Shown piece by piece: positions 25,571 through 35,550 of a stretch of 64,000 bases of DNA. The stretch lies in NCBI RefSeq assembly GCF_004120195.1, contig NZ_SCHN01000017.1, positions 62,001 to 126,000 of the forward strand, in the 5' to 3' direction. The stretch's first letter is position 1. Every line of letters begins with the position of its first letter. The stretch comes from Enterovibrio baiacu. GTDB lineage: Bacteria; Pseudomonadota; Gammaproteobacteria; Enterobacterales; Vibrionaceae. The position numbers and the translations under genes are program-made. The notes beneath the pieces are model-generated. The model worked only from the letters and a program-made list of their open reading frames with translations, was not told the DNA's origin and searched no databases.

Positions 25571-27223
25571 ATGCTGCTGCGCTTTTTGACCTTGTGTTTC
25601 GTGTTGGTGTCTACCACCAGCGCTGCAATGCCTAATACTTTGACAATCATCCCTGAGCTCTCGAATGGTTTCGTGCGTAACTACAATCCATTTCGCAGCG
25701 ATACCTTGGCGACGACTCATGACTTTGTCTACGAACCCCTCATGGTGTTCGACAACGGCACACCCCACTTTCGCTTGGCTGAGCGCTACGCACTCTCGCC
25801 TGATTTAACAGGCATCACCCTCTATTTACGTGAAGGGATCACCTGGTCTGATGGTGCACCATTTTCGAGCGATGACGTCGTTTACAGTTTGTCCTTGCTG
25901 AATAAACAACCAGAACTGGATTACAATTCGCTCGGGAAGTGGGTCGAACGTGTCGAAAAACGTGGTAAAAATGAGGTATACGTCTCGTTAAGCCGGCCTA
26001 ACGCGCAAATCGCCGAACGTTTAGCAGATGCCGTGATCGTGCCTAAGCACATCTGGGAAAACATCCGAGGTAAAAGAAGCTACCTCAACCAGCACCCTGT
26101 TGGAACCGGCCCTTTCACCACCATCAAAGCCTTCACCAGTAATAACATTGTGCAATGTCGCAACCCGCATTACTGGCAACAAGAGGCTTTGAATATTGAC
26201 TGTATTCGCTATCCTACCGTCAGAACAAACGATGAATTGATCTCGCGCCTCAGCAGCGGCGAGTTTGATTGGGCGAGCGCATTCATTCCCGACATTGAGC
26301 GCAACTACGCCTCCTATTCCCGTGACTATCACTACTACCACCAGCCTTCGACAATCGTCAGTTTGCTGTTCAACTTCAAACATGCAAACCCCGATACTCA
26401 AGCCGTGTTTAACGACGTGCGATTCCGTCGTGCGGTATCCATGTGTTTGGCGCGCGAGTTGTTGATTGATATTGCCGTGTTTGGGCAAGGCCAAAAAGCC
26501 ATGTTTGCGAGTGGCGTTGAATCAAAATTTGAAGACTGGATTGCCCCATCGGCTGCGGAGCAGCATCTTTACTACATTCGCAATCACGCCAAAGTGGCGC
26601 AGCGTTTGTTGGATGAAATGGGATTGGCTGACACGAATGGCGATGGTTATCGCGAGTTACCCTCAGGCAAACCCTTAGCGCTGTCGATCATTGCCCCAAC
26701 CGGTTGGAGTGACTTCACGTCCGCAGCCAACGTTGTCAGCGAAATGATGGGCACGGCTGGTTTAAAGGTGTCGGTGAAAGAATTGCCTTACCCGAAATAC
26801 ATAGAGGACATGGCAACGGCGAACTACGACATCAGCATCACTAACTACCCGTCTGGTGACACGCCTTTCCGCTATCTAAACGAAGCCTTCAACAGTGACT
26901 ATCACGCACCAAGCTCGCCGCGTTTCGCGCACCACTTTTTTAAAGACGATGTGATTGATGGATTGCTGAGCGATTTTCTTCTTCAAACGTCGCCAAGTGC
27001 CCAGCGCGATGTGGTGAATAAGCTGCACCTGCGCATTGCAGAACAGCAAATCACCGTGCCGCTGTATTACAAGCTTGAAACCGTTGAATACACATCAACA
27101 CGCTATAGAGGTTGGCACACAGAAAAAGGGAAGCCTGCCGTTCCAACGATTTGGCCGACCGAAAGAATGCGTTTGATTCAATTGCTGGATCTATACCCGA
27201 CCGAAGCGCGAGTAAGCGAGTAG
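25571..27223 (+). CDS. Family 5 extracellular solute-binding protein, chitin/cello-oligosaccharide-binding type
   Basis: A 550-residue exported binding protein: signal peptide about 1-19; VRNYNPF and TTHDFVYEPLMVF; LREGITWSDGAPFSSDDVVYSL; HPVGTGPFTTI and QCRNPHYWQQEALNIDCIRYP. By memory these match V. cholerae CBP (VRNFNPY, DFIYEPLVVF, NPVGSGPFTVI, QCENPNYW, DVDCLRVP), which binds chitin oligosaccharides and controls ChiS. Family relatives also bind cellobiose or other beta-glucans and peptides. No permease or ATPase genes are beside it, so it either serves a transporter elsewhere or acts as a sensor partner. It converges 12 bp from the TPR gene. Confidence 0.82.
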   Translation: MLLRFLTLCFVLVSTTSAAMPNTLTIIPELSNGFVRNYNPFRSDTLATTHDFVYEPLMVFDNGTPHFRLAERYALSPDLTGITLYLREGITWSDGAPFSSDDVVYSLSLLNKQPELDYNSLGKWVERVEKRGKNEVYVSLSRPNAQIAERLADAVIVPKHIWENIRGKRSYLNQHPVGTGPFTTIKAFTSNNIVQCRNPHYWQQEALNIDCIRYPTVRTNDELISRLSSGEFDWASAFIPDIERNYASYSRDYHYYHQPSTIVSLLFNFKHANPDTQAVFNDVRFRRAVSMCLARELLIDIAVFGQGQKAMFASGVESKFEDWIAPSAAEQHLYYIRNHAKVAQRLLDEMGLADTNGDGYRELPSGKPLALSIIAPTGWSDFTSAANVVSEMMGTAGLKVSVKELPYPKYIEDMATANYDISITNYPSGDTPFRYLNEAFNSDYHAPSSPRFAHHFFKDDVIDGLLSDFLLQTSPSAQRDVVNKLHLRIAEQQITVPLYYKLETVEYTSTRYRGWHTEKGKPAVPTIWPTERMRLIQLLDLYPTEARVSE

Positions 27224-27235
27224 AAGATACTCGCT

Positions 27236-28396
27236 TTATTCTGTCGTTAACAATTCTAAGGTTTTCAACCACACATCCGCATCCCCCTCAGGTTCGAGTC
27301 GTTTGAGGGTTTCATACGCATGTCGGGCAACGTCGAATTGGTTGGTTTTCATCGCGCTGTAACCAAGAATCTCCCAAAGGAAAGGATCATCTTCACCGCC
27401 CATCGCGATCGCGCGTTGCGCCAGCTCCGCGGCATCTGGCCATTGCTGCAATTGCGAAGCAATACGGCACTGTGCTTTGAGCAATGACAATTCCGGCTCT
27501 TGGTTCAATTGCTCTGCCGTTACCCACGCATCACGCCATAGAGAAGCCTGCATTTGATACTGCAATTGGCGTTTCTGCGTCTCTCTGTCGTTGAGTGCCG
27601 CATCTTCTGTCACGCCTTGTGATAGCCACTGCGCCGCTTGCGATGCTTTACCCAATTGCGCGGAAATATGCGCCATATCGAGATAATCTTGCCCCGTTAG
27701 CGCCATGCCTTGTTCTTTGGCTTCCTGATACAAACGCAGCGATTGTCGTAACTGCCCTAGACGGGCGTACGCTCCCGCTTGCTTGCGCTGCCAGCGAATA
27801 TCATTGCCGTAACGTTGTTGGATGTTTCTCGTGGTATTGATCAGCGCGCGATCTTGGAACAACTGCTCTTCGCTCAACGCCTTAATCTGCCACATAAACT
27901 CAGGGGCATCGGCATAGCGCGCAATCACCGCATTGGCTTGTTTTAGCGCACGGTCATAATACTGTTCAGCAAACAGAGCGCGGGTATACAGCTGCTCTAC
28001 CGGCTGGAACGGCGGGAATTCTTCTAAATAAAGGTGACCATATCGCACCGCGACATCAGGTCTGTCACGCTTCATCGAAATAGACACCAACGCACCCAAA
28101 GCATCTTGTCGAAGGCTTGGTGGCAGCTTTCTGTATTTCAGGGCATTGGTATAAGCAAGCGATGCGCGGTCGAGGTCGCCGTCTTGCAGGTAGATAAACC
28201 CAAGAAGACGCTGATGCAGGGCTTTTTGTTCGTCATTATCAGGAACAAGCGCTTTGGCCAAATTGGACGCATCTTTATATTGCTCATTCGACAGCAATTG
28301 TTCGATACGCGTGAGATGACGGGCTAAATCAGGATCGTTGGCAAGCACCGAAAATGATGCACTCATAAAGAGGATAGCAATACCGAACCCTTTCAT
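27236..28396 (-). CDS. Exported tetratricopeptide-repeat protein
   Basis: A 386-residue protein with an N-terminal signal (GFGIAILFMSASFSVLA) and about eight TPR-like helical pairs: EQLLSNEQYKDASNLAKALVP, GFIYLQDGDLDRASLAYTNALKY, YARLGQLRQSLRLYQEAKEQG, LGYSAMKTNQFDVARHAYETL. It likely works as a periplasmic scaffold. Similar TPR proteins accompany TonB2 systems in Vibrio, but no tonB/exb gene is present here, so that link is only a thought. A lone gene, 12 bp from the convergent binding-protein gene. Confidence 0.75.
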   Translation of the reverse strand: MKGFGIAILFMSASFSVLANDPDLARHLTRIEQLLSNEQYKDASNLAKALVPDNDEQKALHQRLLGFIYLQDGDLDRASLAYTNALKYRKLPPSLRQDALGALVSISMKRDRPDVAVRYGHLYLEEFPPFQPVEQLYTRALFAEQYYDRALKQANAVIARYADAPEFMWQIKALSEEQLFQDRALINTTRNIQQRYGNDIRWQRKQAGAYARLGQLRQSLRLYQEAKEQGMALTGQDYLDMAHISAQLGKASQAAQWLSQGVTEDAALNDRETQKRQLQYQMQASLWRDAWVTAEQLNQEPELSLLKAQCRIASQLQQWPDAAELAQRAIAMGGEDDPFLWEILGYSAMKTNQFDVARHAYETLKRLEPEGDADVWLKTLELLTTE

Positions 28397-28698
28397 ATCC
28401 CTTAGCCGTTAACGATCTGATAAATCGACTATAACGCAGATCGGACAATATCCGTGCGTTTTAACGCCGATTTTTTGCATGGAAACGACAATCCTCATTT
28501 TTATGAGAAAAACAGGCGTAAAAATGACCGATTTTCGTTATGCGCTTTGTTTGAATTCCCGATTTGTCACACCCTTTGCTACCTTGCTATAGCCTGACAA
28601 CATTTCGGTTCGGGTCTGTTGATCCGAATAAAGATATGTTTACTGAAGCACGTTTATTCGGGCTATACTCGCCGCCCCCTTATGAGACTGAGATTCCC
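28397..28698. promoter_or_regulatory. ycaO upstream region with inverted repeat at the promoter
   Basis: 302 bases without a gene. A 9-bp inverted repeat, CCGAATAAA (28624-28632) and TTTATTCGG (28653-28661), ends two bases before a good -10 box TATACT (28664-28669) with a CGCCGCC discriminator. It could be an operator or an RNA-independent cruciform; no matching -35 at ideal spacing was found. Confidence 0.5.
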
Positions 28699-30450
28699 AT
28701 GAAAACCTATATCCCTGGTAAAGATGCCGCACTGGAAGAATCCATCAATCGCTTTGAGGAAAAACTCACTGCGTATGGCTTCAACGTTGAACCTGTTTCT
28801 TGGCTAAACCCAGTACCCAATGTTTGGTCTGTTCATATCCGCGACGTTGATGCGCCGATGAACTTCACCAACGGCAAAGGTGCCAGCAAGAAAGCAGCAT
28901 TAGCTTCTGCATTGGGTGAGTATTTTGAGCGTCTGTCTTGTAACTATTTCTACGCCGATTTCTACTTGGGTGATGACGTTGCCAACGCACCGTTTGTGCA
29001 TTACCCGAACGAGAAATGGTTTCCACTGACCGATGACGACAGCTTGCCAGAAGGCTTGTTGGACGATGCCATGTCAGCGTTCTATGACCCAGAAGACACC
29101 CTTGCTGCCAGCGATCTCATTGACCTGCAATCCGGCAACGAAGAACGCGGCATTTGTGCCCTGCCTTTTGAGCGCCAACGCGACCAACAAACCGTGTATG
29201 TACCAATGAATGTGATTGGTAACTTGTATGTGTCGAACGGCATGTCAGCGGGTAACACCCAAACTGAAGCACGCAGCCAAGCACTGTCTGAAGTGTTCGA
29301 GCGCGCCATCAAAAACCGCATTATCGCTGAACGCATCAGCTTGCCGGAAATTCCATCCGACGTGATGGCGCGTTACCCATCGGTTCAAGCCTCTATTGAT
29401 GCGCTGATTGCCGAAGGCTTCCCTGTTGTCGCGTACGACGCGTCACTGGGTGGCAAATACCCCGTGATTTGCGTTGCGTTGTTTAACCCAAACAACGGCA
29501 CCTGCTTTACCTCTTGGGGTGCGCACCCACGTTTTCAGGTGGCGCTGGAGCGTACCGTGACCGAACTGCTTCAAGGTCGCAGCCTTAAAGATCTGGATGT
29601 GTTCGAAGCGCCGTCTTTCCACGACGAAGACGTGGCCGATCACCACAACCTTGAAACCCACTTCATCGACTCATCAGGCACGGTGTCTTGGGACATGTTC
29701 AAAGCCACCGCCGACATCGAGTTTGCGGATTGGAACTTCGAGGGCACATCGCAAGAAGAATGCGATTGGCTACTGGGCAAACTGCACGCTGAGGATGCCG
29801 ACGCTTACATCGCCGACTACACCCACCTTGATGTGAATTGCTGTCGCGTGATCGTGCCAGGTTGGTCGGAAATTTACCCATCTGAAGAAATTCAGCTGTG
29901 TAATAACAACCGTGGTACCGATCTGCGTGATGCTATGTCGATGCTACTCGCCTCTGAATACAGCGACGAGTCCGTTGAATTCCTGTTCGATGTGCTCGAA
30001 ATGGCAGATTTCGATGACAGCTACATGGTGTGCGAACTCATGGGTATCGCCCCAGATGCAAACACCGCATGGAAATCCCTCACCATTGGTGAACTGAAAT
30101 GCCTGTTGGCACTGGCAATGGGTGATCTGGAATCTGCACAAGACTTCGCAGTGTGGAGTTTGGATTACAACGCCACCATTTACAGCCAAGCACGCACCGT
30201 ATTCATGCGCTGCCTGATCGCAAGCCTAGAGCTTGCACAAGATGACGTACGTGATCCTGCGGAATACCGTCAGGCGTTTGGCTTTATTTATGGCGAAGAA
30301 ACCACAGATGCCGTTTGGGATTCCATCTCTGGAGACATCCGCTTCTTTGGCCTAACCGCACCAGAGGCCGATCTCACCGCATTTGGCGCGCACCAAAAGC
30401 TGCTTGGCTCTTATAACAAGCTACAAATCGCAAAGGCTAAGTTGTCTTAA
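28699..30450 (+). CDS. ycaO: YcaO-domain ATP-dependent cyclodehydratase-like protein
   Basis: A 583-residue protein; E. coli YcaO has 586. MKTYIPGKDAALEESINRFE and SWLNPVPNVWSVHIRD match it almost word for word; GKGASKKAALASALGEYFERLSCNYF is the ATP-binding core; a C-terminal TPR-like helical part follows (AMGDLESAQDFAVWSL). YcaO proteins phosphorylate amide backbones; E. coli YcaO is linked to RimO-dependent S12 beta-methylthiolation. The ATG at 28699 is set by homology. It precedes focA as in E. coli. Confidence 0.95.
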   Translation: MKTYIPGKDAALEESINRFEEKLTAYGFNVEPVSWLNPVPNVWSVHIRDVDAPMNFTNGKGASKKAALASALGEYFERLSCNYFYADFYLGDDVANAPFVHYPNEKWFPLTDDDSLPEGLLDDAMSAFYDPEDTLAASDLIDLQSGNEERGICALPFERQRDQQTVYVPMNVIGNLYVSNGMSAGNTQTEARSQALSEVFERAIKNRIIAERISLPEIPSDVMARYPSVQASIDALIAEGFPVVAYDASLGGKYPVICVALFNPNNGTCFTSWGAHPRFQVALERTVTELLQGRSLKDLDVFEAPSFHDEDVADHHNLETHFIDSSGTVSWDMFKATADIEFADWNFEGTSQEECDWLLGKLHAEDADAYIADYTHLDVNCCRVIVPGWSEIYPSEEIQLCNNNRGTDLRDAMSMLLASEYSDESVEFLFDVLEMADFDDSYMVCELMGIAPDANTAWKSLTIGELKCLLALAMGDLESAQDFAVWSLDYNATIYSQARTVFMRCLIASLELAQDDVRDPAEYRQAFGFIYGEETTDAVWDSISGDIRFFGLTAPEADLTAFGAHQKLLGSYNKLQIAKAKLS

Positions 30451-30700
30451 TAAGAGAACTATCAGCAAATCATTCAGCTTATGAATAGTCGCACAACGAG
30501 GCATTCATAAGCGATTGATTGCAATGCTTTACCGTAACATTGGTAACGAAAAGTCGACGTTTACTTCTTTTAAAATACGTAATTAAATTACAATTCAATT
30601 TTATTTGAAAATGTTTAAATTTTTTATATTTAACAATATCAACAACATATAAATTTTAAGCCAAAAATCGCCGTTTTAAATGTTATAAAATTTCACAACA

Positions 30701-30742
30701 ATGATCTAAATCAATTTTGATGGAACAAGCCTCTGGTACTAT
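30701..30742 (+). promoter_or_regulatory. FNR site and class II promoter of focA-pflB
   Basis: In the 328-bp ycaO-focA gap, ATGATCTAAATCAA (30701-30714) matches the FNR consensus TTGAT-N4-ATCAA in nine of ten bases. A -10 box TACTAT with an upstream TG (30734-30742) follows so that the site centre would fall near -41.5, the class II activator position. This predicts anaerobic activation of formate metabolism. The rest of the gap (30451-30700) is AT-rich with a 9-bp inverted repeat CTTATGAAT/ATTCATAAG just after ycaO. Confidence 0.75.
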
Positions 30743-30778
30743 TCTTTCAGCGAAATTTGGAGACCAGTGGGTACTATC

Positions 30779-31642
30779 GTGAAGACTCAAACCAACCCTT
30801 TTGACGCACTGATGCCGCCAGCAATGGCGCAAAAAGCTGAAGATGTCGGGGTTTACAAGGCAACTAAAGCGCCTTTCCAATCTTTTATCCTCGCCATCAC
30901 TGCTGGCGTATTCATTTCTATTGCTTTCGTTTTCTACACCACAGTGACCGCAGGTGCGAGTGATGCGCCTTGGGGTCTCGTCAAATTTGTTGGCGGTATC
31001 GCCTTCAGCCTCGGCCTTATTCTTGTTGTTGTTTGTGGCGGTGAACTCTTTACCTCTACCGTATTAACGACTGTCGCAAAAGCCAATAATCGAATCACAT
31101 GGGCACAACTGAGCCGCAACTGGGTCACCGTTTACTTCGGTAACATGGTGGGTGCGCTTTTCTTTGTTGTCATGATTTGGCTGGCGGGTCAGCACATGGC
31201 AGGCAATGGTGATTGGGGCATCAACGCAATGAAAATTGCCCAGCACAAATTGCACCACAGTTTTGTTCAAGCCGTTGTTCTCGGCACGCTTTGTAACCTC
31301 ATGGTGTGTCTAGCTGTATGGATGACCTATTCATGCCGCAGTGTCGCAGACAAGATTCTCGTGATGATGCTTCCAGTTGCTATGTTTGTTGCAGCAGGCT
31401 TTGAGCACAGCATTGCAAACATGTTCATGGTCCCGATGGGTATCGTGATTAATAACTTCGCGAGCCCTGAATTTTGGGCAGCAACAGGGTATAGTGCAGC
31501 AGATTTCGCCGACCTAACGGTGAGCAACTTTATCCTGAATAACCTTATTCCAGTGACCATCGGTAACATCATTGGTGGTGGCCTACTTGTAGGCATGACT
31601 TACTGGCTGATTCATCTTCGTGGCGAACAAAGTCACAGCTAA
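30779..31642 (+). CDS. focA: Formate channel FocA
   Basis: A 287-residue pentameric inner-membrane formate channel: six helices; NPFDALMPPAMAQKAEDVGVYKATK at the N-terminus as in E. coli FocA; pore His in GFEHSIANMFMVPMG; NLIPVTIGNIIGGG in the last helix. Start is GTG 30779 by homology (VKTQTNPFD); a GTG at 30767 would add four residues. It is the first gene of focA-pflB; 72 bp separate it from pflB. Confidence 0.95.
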   Translation: MKTQTNPFDALMPPAMAQKAEDVGVYKATKAPFQSFILAITAGVFISIAFVFYTTVTAGASDAPWGLVKFVGGIAFSLGLILVVVCGGELFTSTVLTTVAKANNRITWAQLSRNWVTVYFGNMVGALFFVVMIWLAGQHMAGNGDWGINAMKIAQHKLHHSFVQAVVLGTLCNLMVCLAVWMTYSCRSVADKILVMMLPVAMFVAAGFEHSIANMFMVPMGIVINNFASPEFWAATGYSAADFADLTVSNFILNNLIPVTIGNIIGGGLLVGMTYWLIHLRGEQSHS

Positions 31643-31714
31643 TTCATAGCTGAACTCAAACGACGCGAATCTCTATATTTTCTTTTCTACTGAATTTAAA
31701 CAGGTAGGTACATC

Positions 31715-33991
31715 ATGGCAGAGCAATTTACTCAAGCGTGGGAAGGCTTCGCAGCCGGCGACTGGCAGACTGAAGTTAACGTTCGTGACTTCATCCAGAA
31801 GAACTACACCCCATACGAAGGCGACGAGTCTTTCCTAGTTACTGAAGGTACTGAAGCGACTAACGCGCTTTGGGACAAAGTAATGGAAGGCATCAAGCTT
31901 GAGAACTCAACTCACGCGCCAGTAGATTTCGATACTTCAGTTATCTCTACTATTACTGCTCATGACGCTGGTTACATCATCAAAGATCTAGAAAAGATCG
32001 TTGGTCTGCAAACTGAAGCGCCACTGAAACGTGCACTGATCCCTAACGGTGGTGTACGCATGATCGAAGGTTCTTGCAAAGCGTATGATCGCGAGCTTGA
32101 CCCAATGGTTTCTAAGATTTACTCAGAATACCGTAAGACACACAACCAAGGCGTTTTCGATATCTACACCCCTGATATCATGAACTGCCGTAAGTCTGGT
32201 GTTTTGACTGGTCTTCCAGATGCATACGGCCGTGGCCGCATCATCGGTGACTACCGTCGCGTTGCACTTTACGGTGTAGATTTCCTGATGAAGGACAAAG
32301 CTAAGCAATTCCATTCGCTACAAGCGAAACTGGAAGCTGGCGACGATCTACAAATGACCATGCAACTGCGTGAAGAAATTCAAGAGCAATACCGTGCACT
32401 TGGCCAAATCAAAGAAATGGCGAAGAAATACGGTGCAGATATCTCTGGTCCTGCAACAACTGCTCAAGAAGCTGTTCAATGGTTGTACTTCGGTTACCTA
32501 GCTGCTGTTAAATCTCAGAACGGTGCTGCAATGTCTCTAGGTCGTACTTCTACGTTCCTAGACGTGTACATCGAGCGTGATATCGCTGCTGGCAAGATCA
32601 CTGAAATCGACGCACAGGAAATGATCGACCACTTCGTAATGAAGCTGCGTATGGTTCGCTTCCTACGTACGCCTGAGTACGATGAGCTGTTCTCTGGTGA
32701 CCCAATCTGGGCAACAGAATCAATGGGTGGTATGGGTGTTGACGGTCGTACACTAGTAAGCCGTACTAACTTCCGCTTCCTGAACACGCTTTACACCATG
32801 GGTCCAAGCCCAGAGCCAAACATCACTGTTCTTTGGTCTGAGCAACTGCCTGACGGCTTCAAGAAGTTCTGTGCGAAAGTGTCTATCGACACGTCATCTA
32901 TCCAGTACGAAAACGATGACCTAATGCGTCCAGATTTCGACAACGATGACTACGCGATCGCATGTTGTGTATCTCCACAAGTTATCGGTAAGCACATGCA
33001 GTTCTTCGGCGCGCGTGCAAACCTTGCTAAAACACTACTGTATGTAATCAACGGCGGTGTGGATGAGAAGCTGAAACTTCAAGTTGGTCCTAAGCAAGCG
33101 CCTATGGCTGACGAAGTACTAGACTTCGACAAAGTATGGGCTGGCCTAGACAGCTTCATGGATTGGTTGGCAACACAGTACGTGACCGCACTAAACGCGA
33201 TTCACTACTCACACGACAAGTACAGCTACGAAGCATCGCTAATGGCGCTGATGGATCGTGACGTTTACCGTACAATGGCGTGTGGTATCGCAGGTCTGTC
33301 TGTAGCGGCTGACTCACTGTCTGCTATCAAGTACGCGAAAGTGAAACCAGTTCGTGACGAAGACGGCATCGCAATCGACTTCGAAATCGAAGGCGACTAT
33401 CCGAAATTCGGTAACAACGATTCACGCGTTGATGACATCGCATGTGAAATGGTTGAGAAGTTTATGAACAAGATTCGTAAACTGAAAACTTACCGTAACG
33501 CGGTACCTACTCAGTCTATCCTGACTATCACTTCAAACGTGGTATACGGTAAGAAGACAGGTAACACCCCTGACGGTCGTCGTGCAGGTGCACCATTCGC
33601 ACCAGGCGCAAACCCAATGCACGGTCGTGACGAGAAAGGTGCAGTAGCATCACTAACGTCTGTAGGTAAACTGCCATTTGCTCACGCAAAAGACGGTATT
33701 TCTTACACCTTCTCTATCGTGCCTAACGCACTAGGTAAAGATGGCGACACGCAGAAAGCGAACCTTGCTGGTCTTATGGACGGTTACTTCCACCACGAAT
33801 CAGGCATCGAGGGTGGTCAACACCTGAACGTGAACGTTCTGAACCGTGAAACACTGGAAGACGCCGTTAAGCACCCAGAGAAATACCCACAGCTGACTAT
33901 CCGTGTATCGGGCTACGCTGTGCGTTTCAACTCTCTGACTGCTGAACAGCAAAAAGACGTCATCGCACGTACATTCACTGAATCTCTATAA
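31715..33991 (+). CDS. pflB: Pyruvate formate-lyase (formate C-acetyltransferase)
   Basis: A 758-residue glycyl-radical enzyme that splits pyruvate with CoA into acetyl-CoA and formate in anaerobic cells. The catalytic Cys pair lies in ACCVSP and the radical Gly in RVSGYAVRF at about residue 733. Length is as in E. coli (760). Codon use is clearly biased to highly expressed codons (CGT, GGT, AAC, GAA), unlike neighbours. The ribosome site is AGGTAGG. It ends at a strong terminator, so pflA has its own promoter or depends on read-through. Confidence 0.98.
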   Translation: MAEQFTQAWEGFAAGDWQTEVNVRDFIQKNYTPYEGDESFLVTEGTEATNALWDKVMEGIKLENSTHAPVDFDTSVISTITAHDAGYIIKDLEKIVGLQTEAPLKRALIPNGGVRMIEGSCKAYDRELDPMVSKIYSEYRKTHNQGVFDIYTPDIMNCRKSGVLTGLPDAYGRGRIIGDYRRVALYGVDFLMKDKAKQFHSLQAKLEAGDDLQMTMQLREEIQEQYRALGQIKEMAKKYGADISGPATTAQEAVQWLYFGYLAAVKSQNGAAMSLGRTSTFLDVYIERDIAAGKITEIDAQEMIDHFVMKLRMVRFLRTPEYDELFSGDPIWATESMGGMGVDGRTLVSRTNFRFLNTLYTMGPSPEPNITVLWSEQLPDGFKKFCAKVSIDTSSIQYENDDLMRPDFDNDDYAIACCVSPQVIGKHMQFFGARANLAKTLLYVINGGVDEKLKLQVGPKQAPMADEVLDFDKVWAGLDSFMDWLATQYVTALNAIHYSHDKYSYEASLMALMDRDVYRTMACGIAGLSVAADSLSAIKYAKVKPVRDEDGIAIDFEIEGDYPKFGNNDSRVDDIACEMVEKFMNKIRKLKTYRNAVPTQSILTITSNVVYGKKTGNTPDGRRAGAPFAPGANPMHGRDEKGAVASLTSVGKLPFAHAKDGISYTFSIVPNALGKDGDTQKANLAGLMDGYFHHESGIEGGQHLNVNVLNRETLEDAVKHPEKYPQLTIRVSGYAVRFNSLTAEQQKDVIARTFTESL

Positions 33992-34012
33992 TCTGAGCAT
34001 TCACTGAGTGAT

Positions 34013-34044
34013 AAAAAACACCTCCCATGCGGAGGTGTTTTTTT
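34013..34044 (+). terminator. Rho-independent terminator after pflB
   Basis: Stem AAAACACCTCC / GGAGGTGTTTT with loop CATGC and eight T; 22 bp beyond the stop codon. Confidence 0.95.
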
Positions 34045-34272
34045 ATGCCTTTCTTTCGCCAACGTCTCCGTAGTTATTCGCCCAGTTCACAGTGGCTTAA
34101 TGACAGCGATTCTCATTCTGTATGATGGGAAAAACGTCGATTTTTTCTGATCTTACATTCAACCCTCAACACCTTGAGATTCCTTGCCCTCTTTCTGTTT
34201 ATTCCCTTTAGATACGCACAGAACTGTAATAAAATAACACCTTACTTTTTACAGTAGTTTTTGGAGAACCTC

Positions 34273-35013
34273 ATGTCGGTAAATGGCCGTATCCACTCCT
34301 TTGAATCTTGTGGCACCGTTGATGGTCCGGGTATTCGTTCCATCGTGTTCCTTCAAGGATGTTTGATGCGCTGTAAGTACTGTCATAACCGCGATACATG
34401 GGATCTCGATGACGGACGTGAAGTGACCGTTGAAGAGCTAATGAAAGACGTGCTTGCATACCGTCATTTCATCAACGCATCGGGTGGTGGCGTAACGGCG
34501 TCTGGCGGTGAAGCCATGCTTCAGCCTGAATTTGTGCGCGATTTCTTCACTGCCGCCAAAGCAGAAGGGATTCATACCTGTCTGGATACCAATGGCTATA
34601 TCCGCAAGCACACCGACGTGATTGATGAAGTGCTGGACGTGACCGACCTTGTGATGCTCGACCTGAAGCAGATCAACGATGACATTCACCAGAACCTGGT
34701 AGGCGTGCCAAACAAGCGTGTGTTGGACTTTGCACGTTACCTTCACCAGCGCGGCCAAAAAACGTGGATCCGCTACGTCGTTGTACCGGGTTACACCGAC
34801 GATGAAGATTCAGCACACCGCTTGGGTGAATTCATCAAAGACATGGAAAACATCGAGAAAGTGGAAATGCTGCCGTACCACCAGCTAGGCGCTCACAAAT
34901 GGGAAGCACTGGGCTATGAGTACGAGCTAAAAGACGTGAGTCCACCGAAGAAAGAAACCATGGAAAACCTGAAAAACATTCTAGAAAGCTACGGCTTGAA
35001 AGTGATGTACTAA
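34273..35013 (+). CDS. pflA: Pyruvate formate-lyase-activating enzyme
   Basis: A 246-residue radical-SAM enzyme, the same length as E. coli PflA. The 4Fe-4S cluster Cys are at 30, 34 and 37 ([15 protein letters not shown]); [18 protein letters not shown] holds the SAM-binding GGE; DLKQIND and [13 protein letters not shown] follow. It installs the glycyl radical on PflB. ATG 34273 has GGAG upstream; an in-frame TTG at 34261 is not the start. It lies 281 bp after pflB across a terminator. Confidence 0.97.
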   Translation: MSVNGRIHSFESCGTVDGPGIRSIVFLQGCLMRCKYCHNRDTWDLDDGREVTVEELMKDVLAYRHFINASGGGVTASGGEAMLQPEFVRDFFTAAKAEGIHTCLDTNGYIRKHTDVIDEVLDVTDLVMLDLKQINDDIHQNLVGVPNKRVLDFARYLHQRGQKTWIRYVVVPGYTDDEDSAHRLGEFIKDMENIEKVEMLPYHQLGAHKWEALGYEYELKDVSPPKKETMENLKNILESYGLKVMY

Positions 35014-35027
35014 ATCCAGATTCTCTG

Positions 35028-35053
35028 TTGGCTTGGGTGCTCGCCCAAGCCAA
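35028..35053. terminator. Hairpin after pflA
   Basis: TTGGCTTGGG / CCCAAGCCAA with loop TGCTCG; strong stem but no T run, so a Rho-dependent end or RNA-stability element is also possible. Confidence 0.55.
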
Positions 35054-35103
35054 TGATTCCGCTTCCCTGTTTCCCTGCTACATAGCTACATAGCTAAATA
35101 GCT

Positions 35104-35460
35104 TCATCCCCTCAGCGCATACCGATAACCAAAAAAGCCAAACGGCACCGTCAATCCAAGCACCAACAGAGGTGCCAACAAGTCATGAATGCCGCCCTGC
35201 TCCACCAGCCACCTCAGCGAACAAATCCCCAAGAGATACTGCACGAAACACACCACAGGAAAGAGAATGCCAGTTCTGAGGGAAATGCGGCTTCGAAACA
35301 CCATTTTGGTATTGAGCATGTAGGACACCACAATGCCGATAGCGACGGACACGGTATAAGCCTGAGTGAAACTCAGAAAGAGATGAAAGAATGCATAAAG
35401 GGCATAGCCAAGCGCAGTGTTGAATAACCCTACCCCCATAAATCGACGAAACTCCGCCAT
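35104..35460 (-). CDS. GtrA-family small membrane protein
   Basis: A 118-residue protein with four predicted helices: FMGVGLFNTALGYALYAFFHL, TVSVAIGIVVSYMLNTKMVF, GILFPVVCFVQYLLGICSLRW and LGLTVPFGFFGYRYALRG. The GVGLFNTALGYALY start and Y(x)LN(x)K(x)VF motif are those of GtrA proteins, thought to flip undecaprenyl-linked sugars. No glycosyltransferase gene is adjacent. A short TAGCTACATAGCTA repeat lies just after its stop. Confidence 0.85.
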   Translation of the reverse strand: MAEFRRFMGVGLFNTALGYALYAFFHLFLSFTQAYTVSVAIGIVVSYMLNTKMVFRSRISLRTGILFPVVCFVQYLLGICSLRWLVEQGGIHDLLAPLLVLGLTVPFGFFGYRYALRG

Positions 35461-35550
35461 TACCGCATTTCCTTTCTATCGCCCCATGACTCCCCGCAAA
35501 CAAGACTAACGGCGTCGAGGTGGAAAAAAGGTCAATGCGCGCGCTGCATT

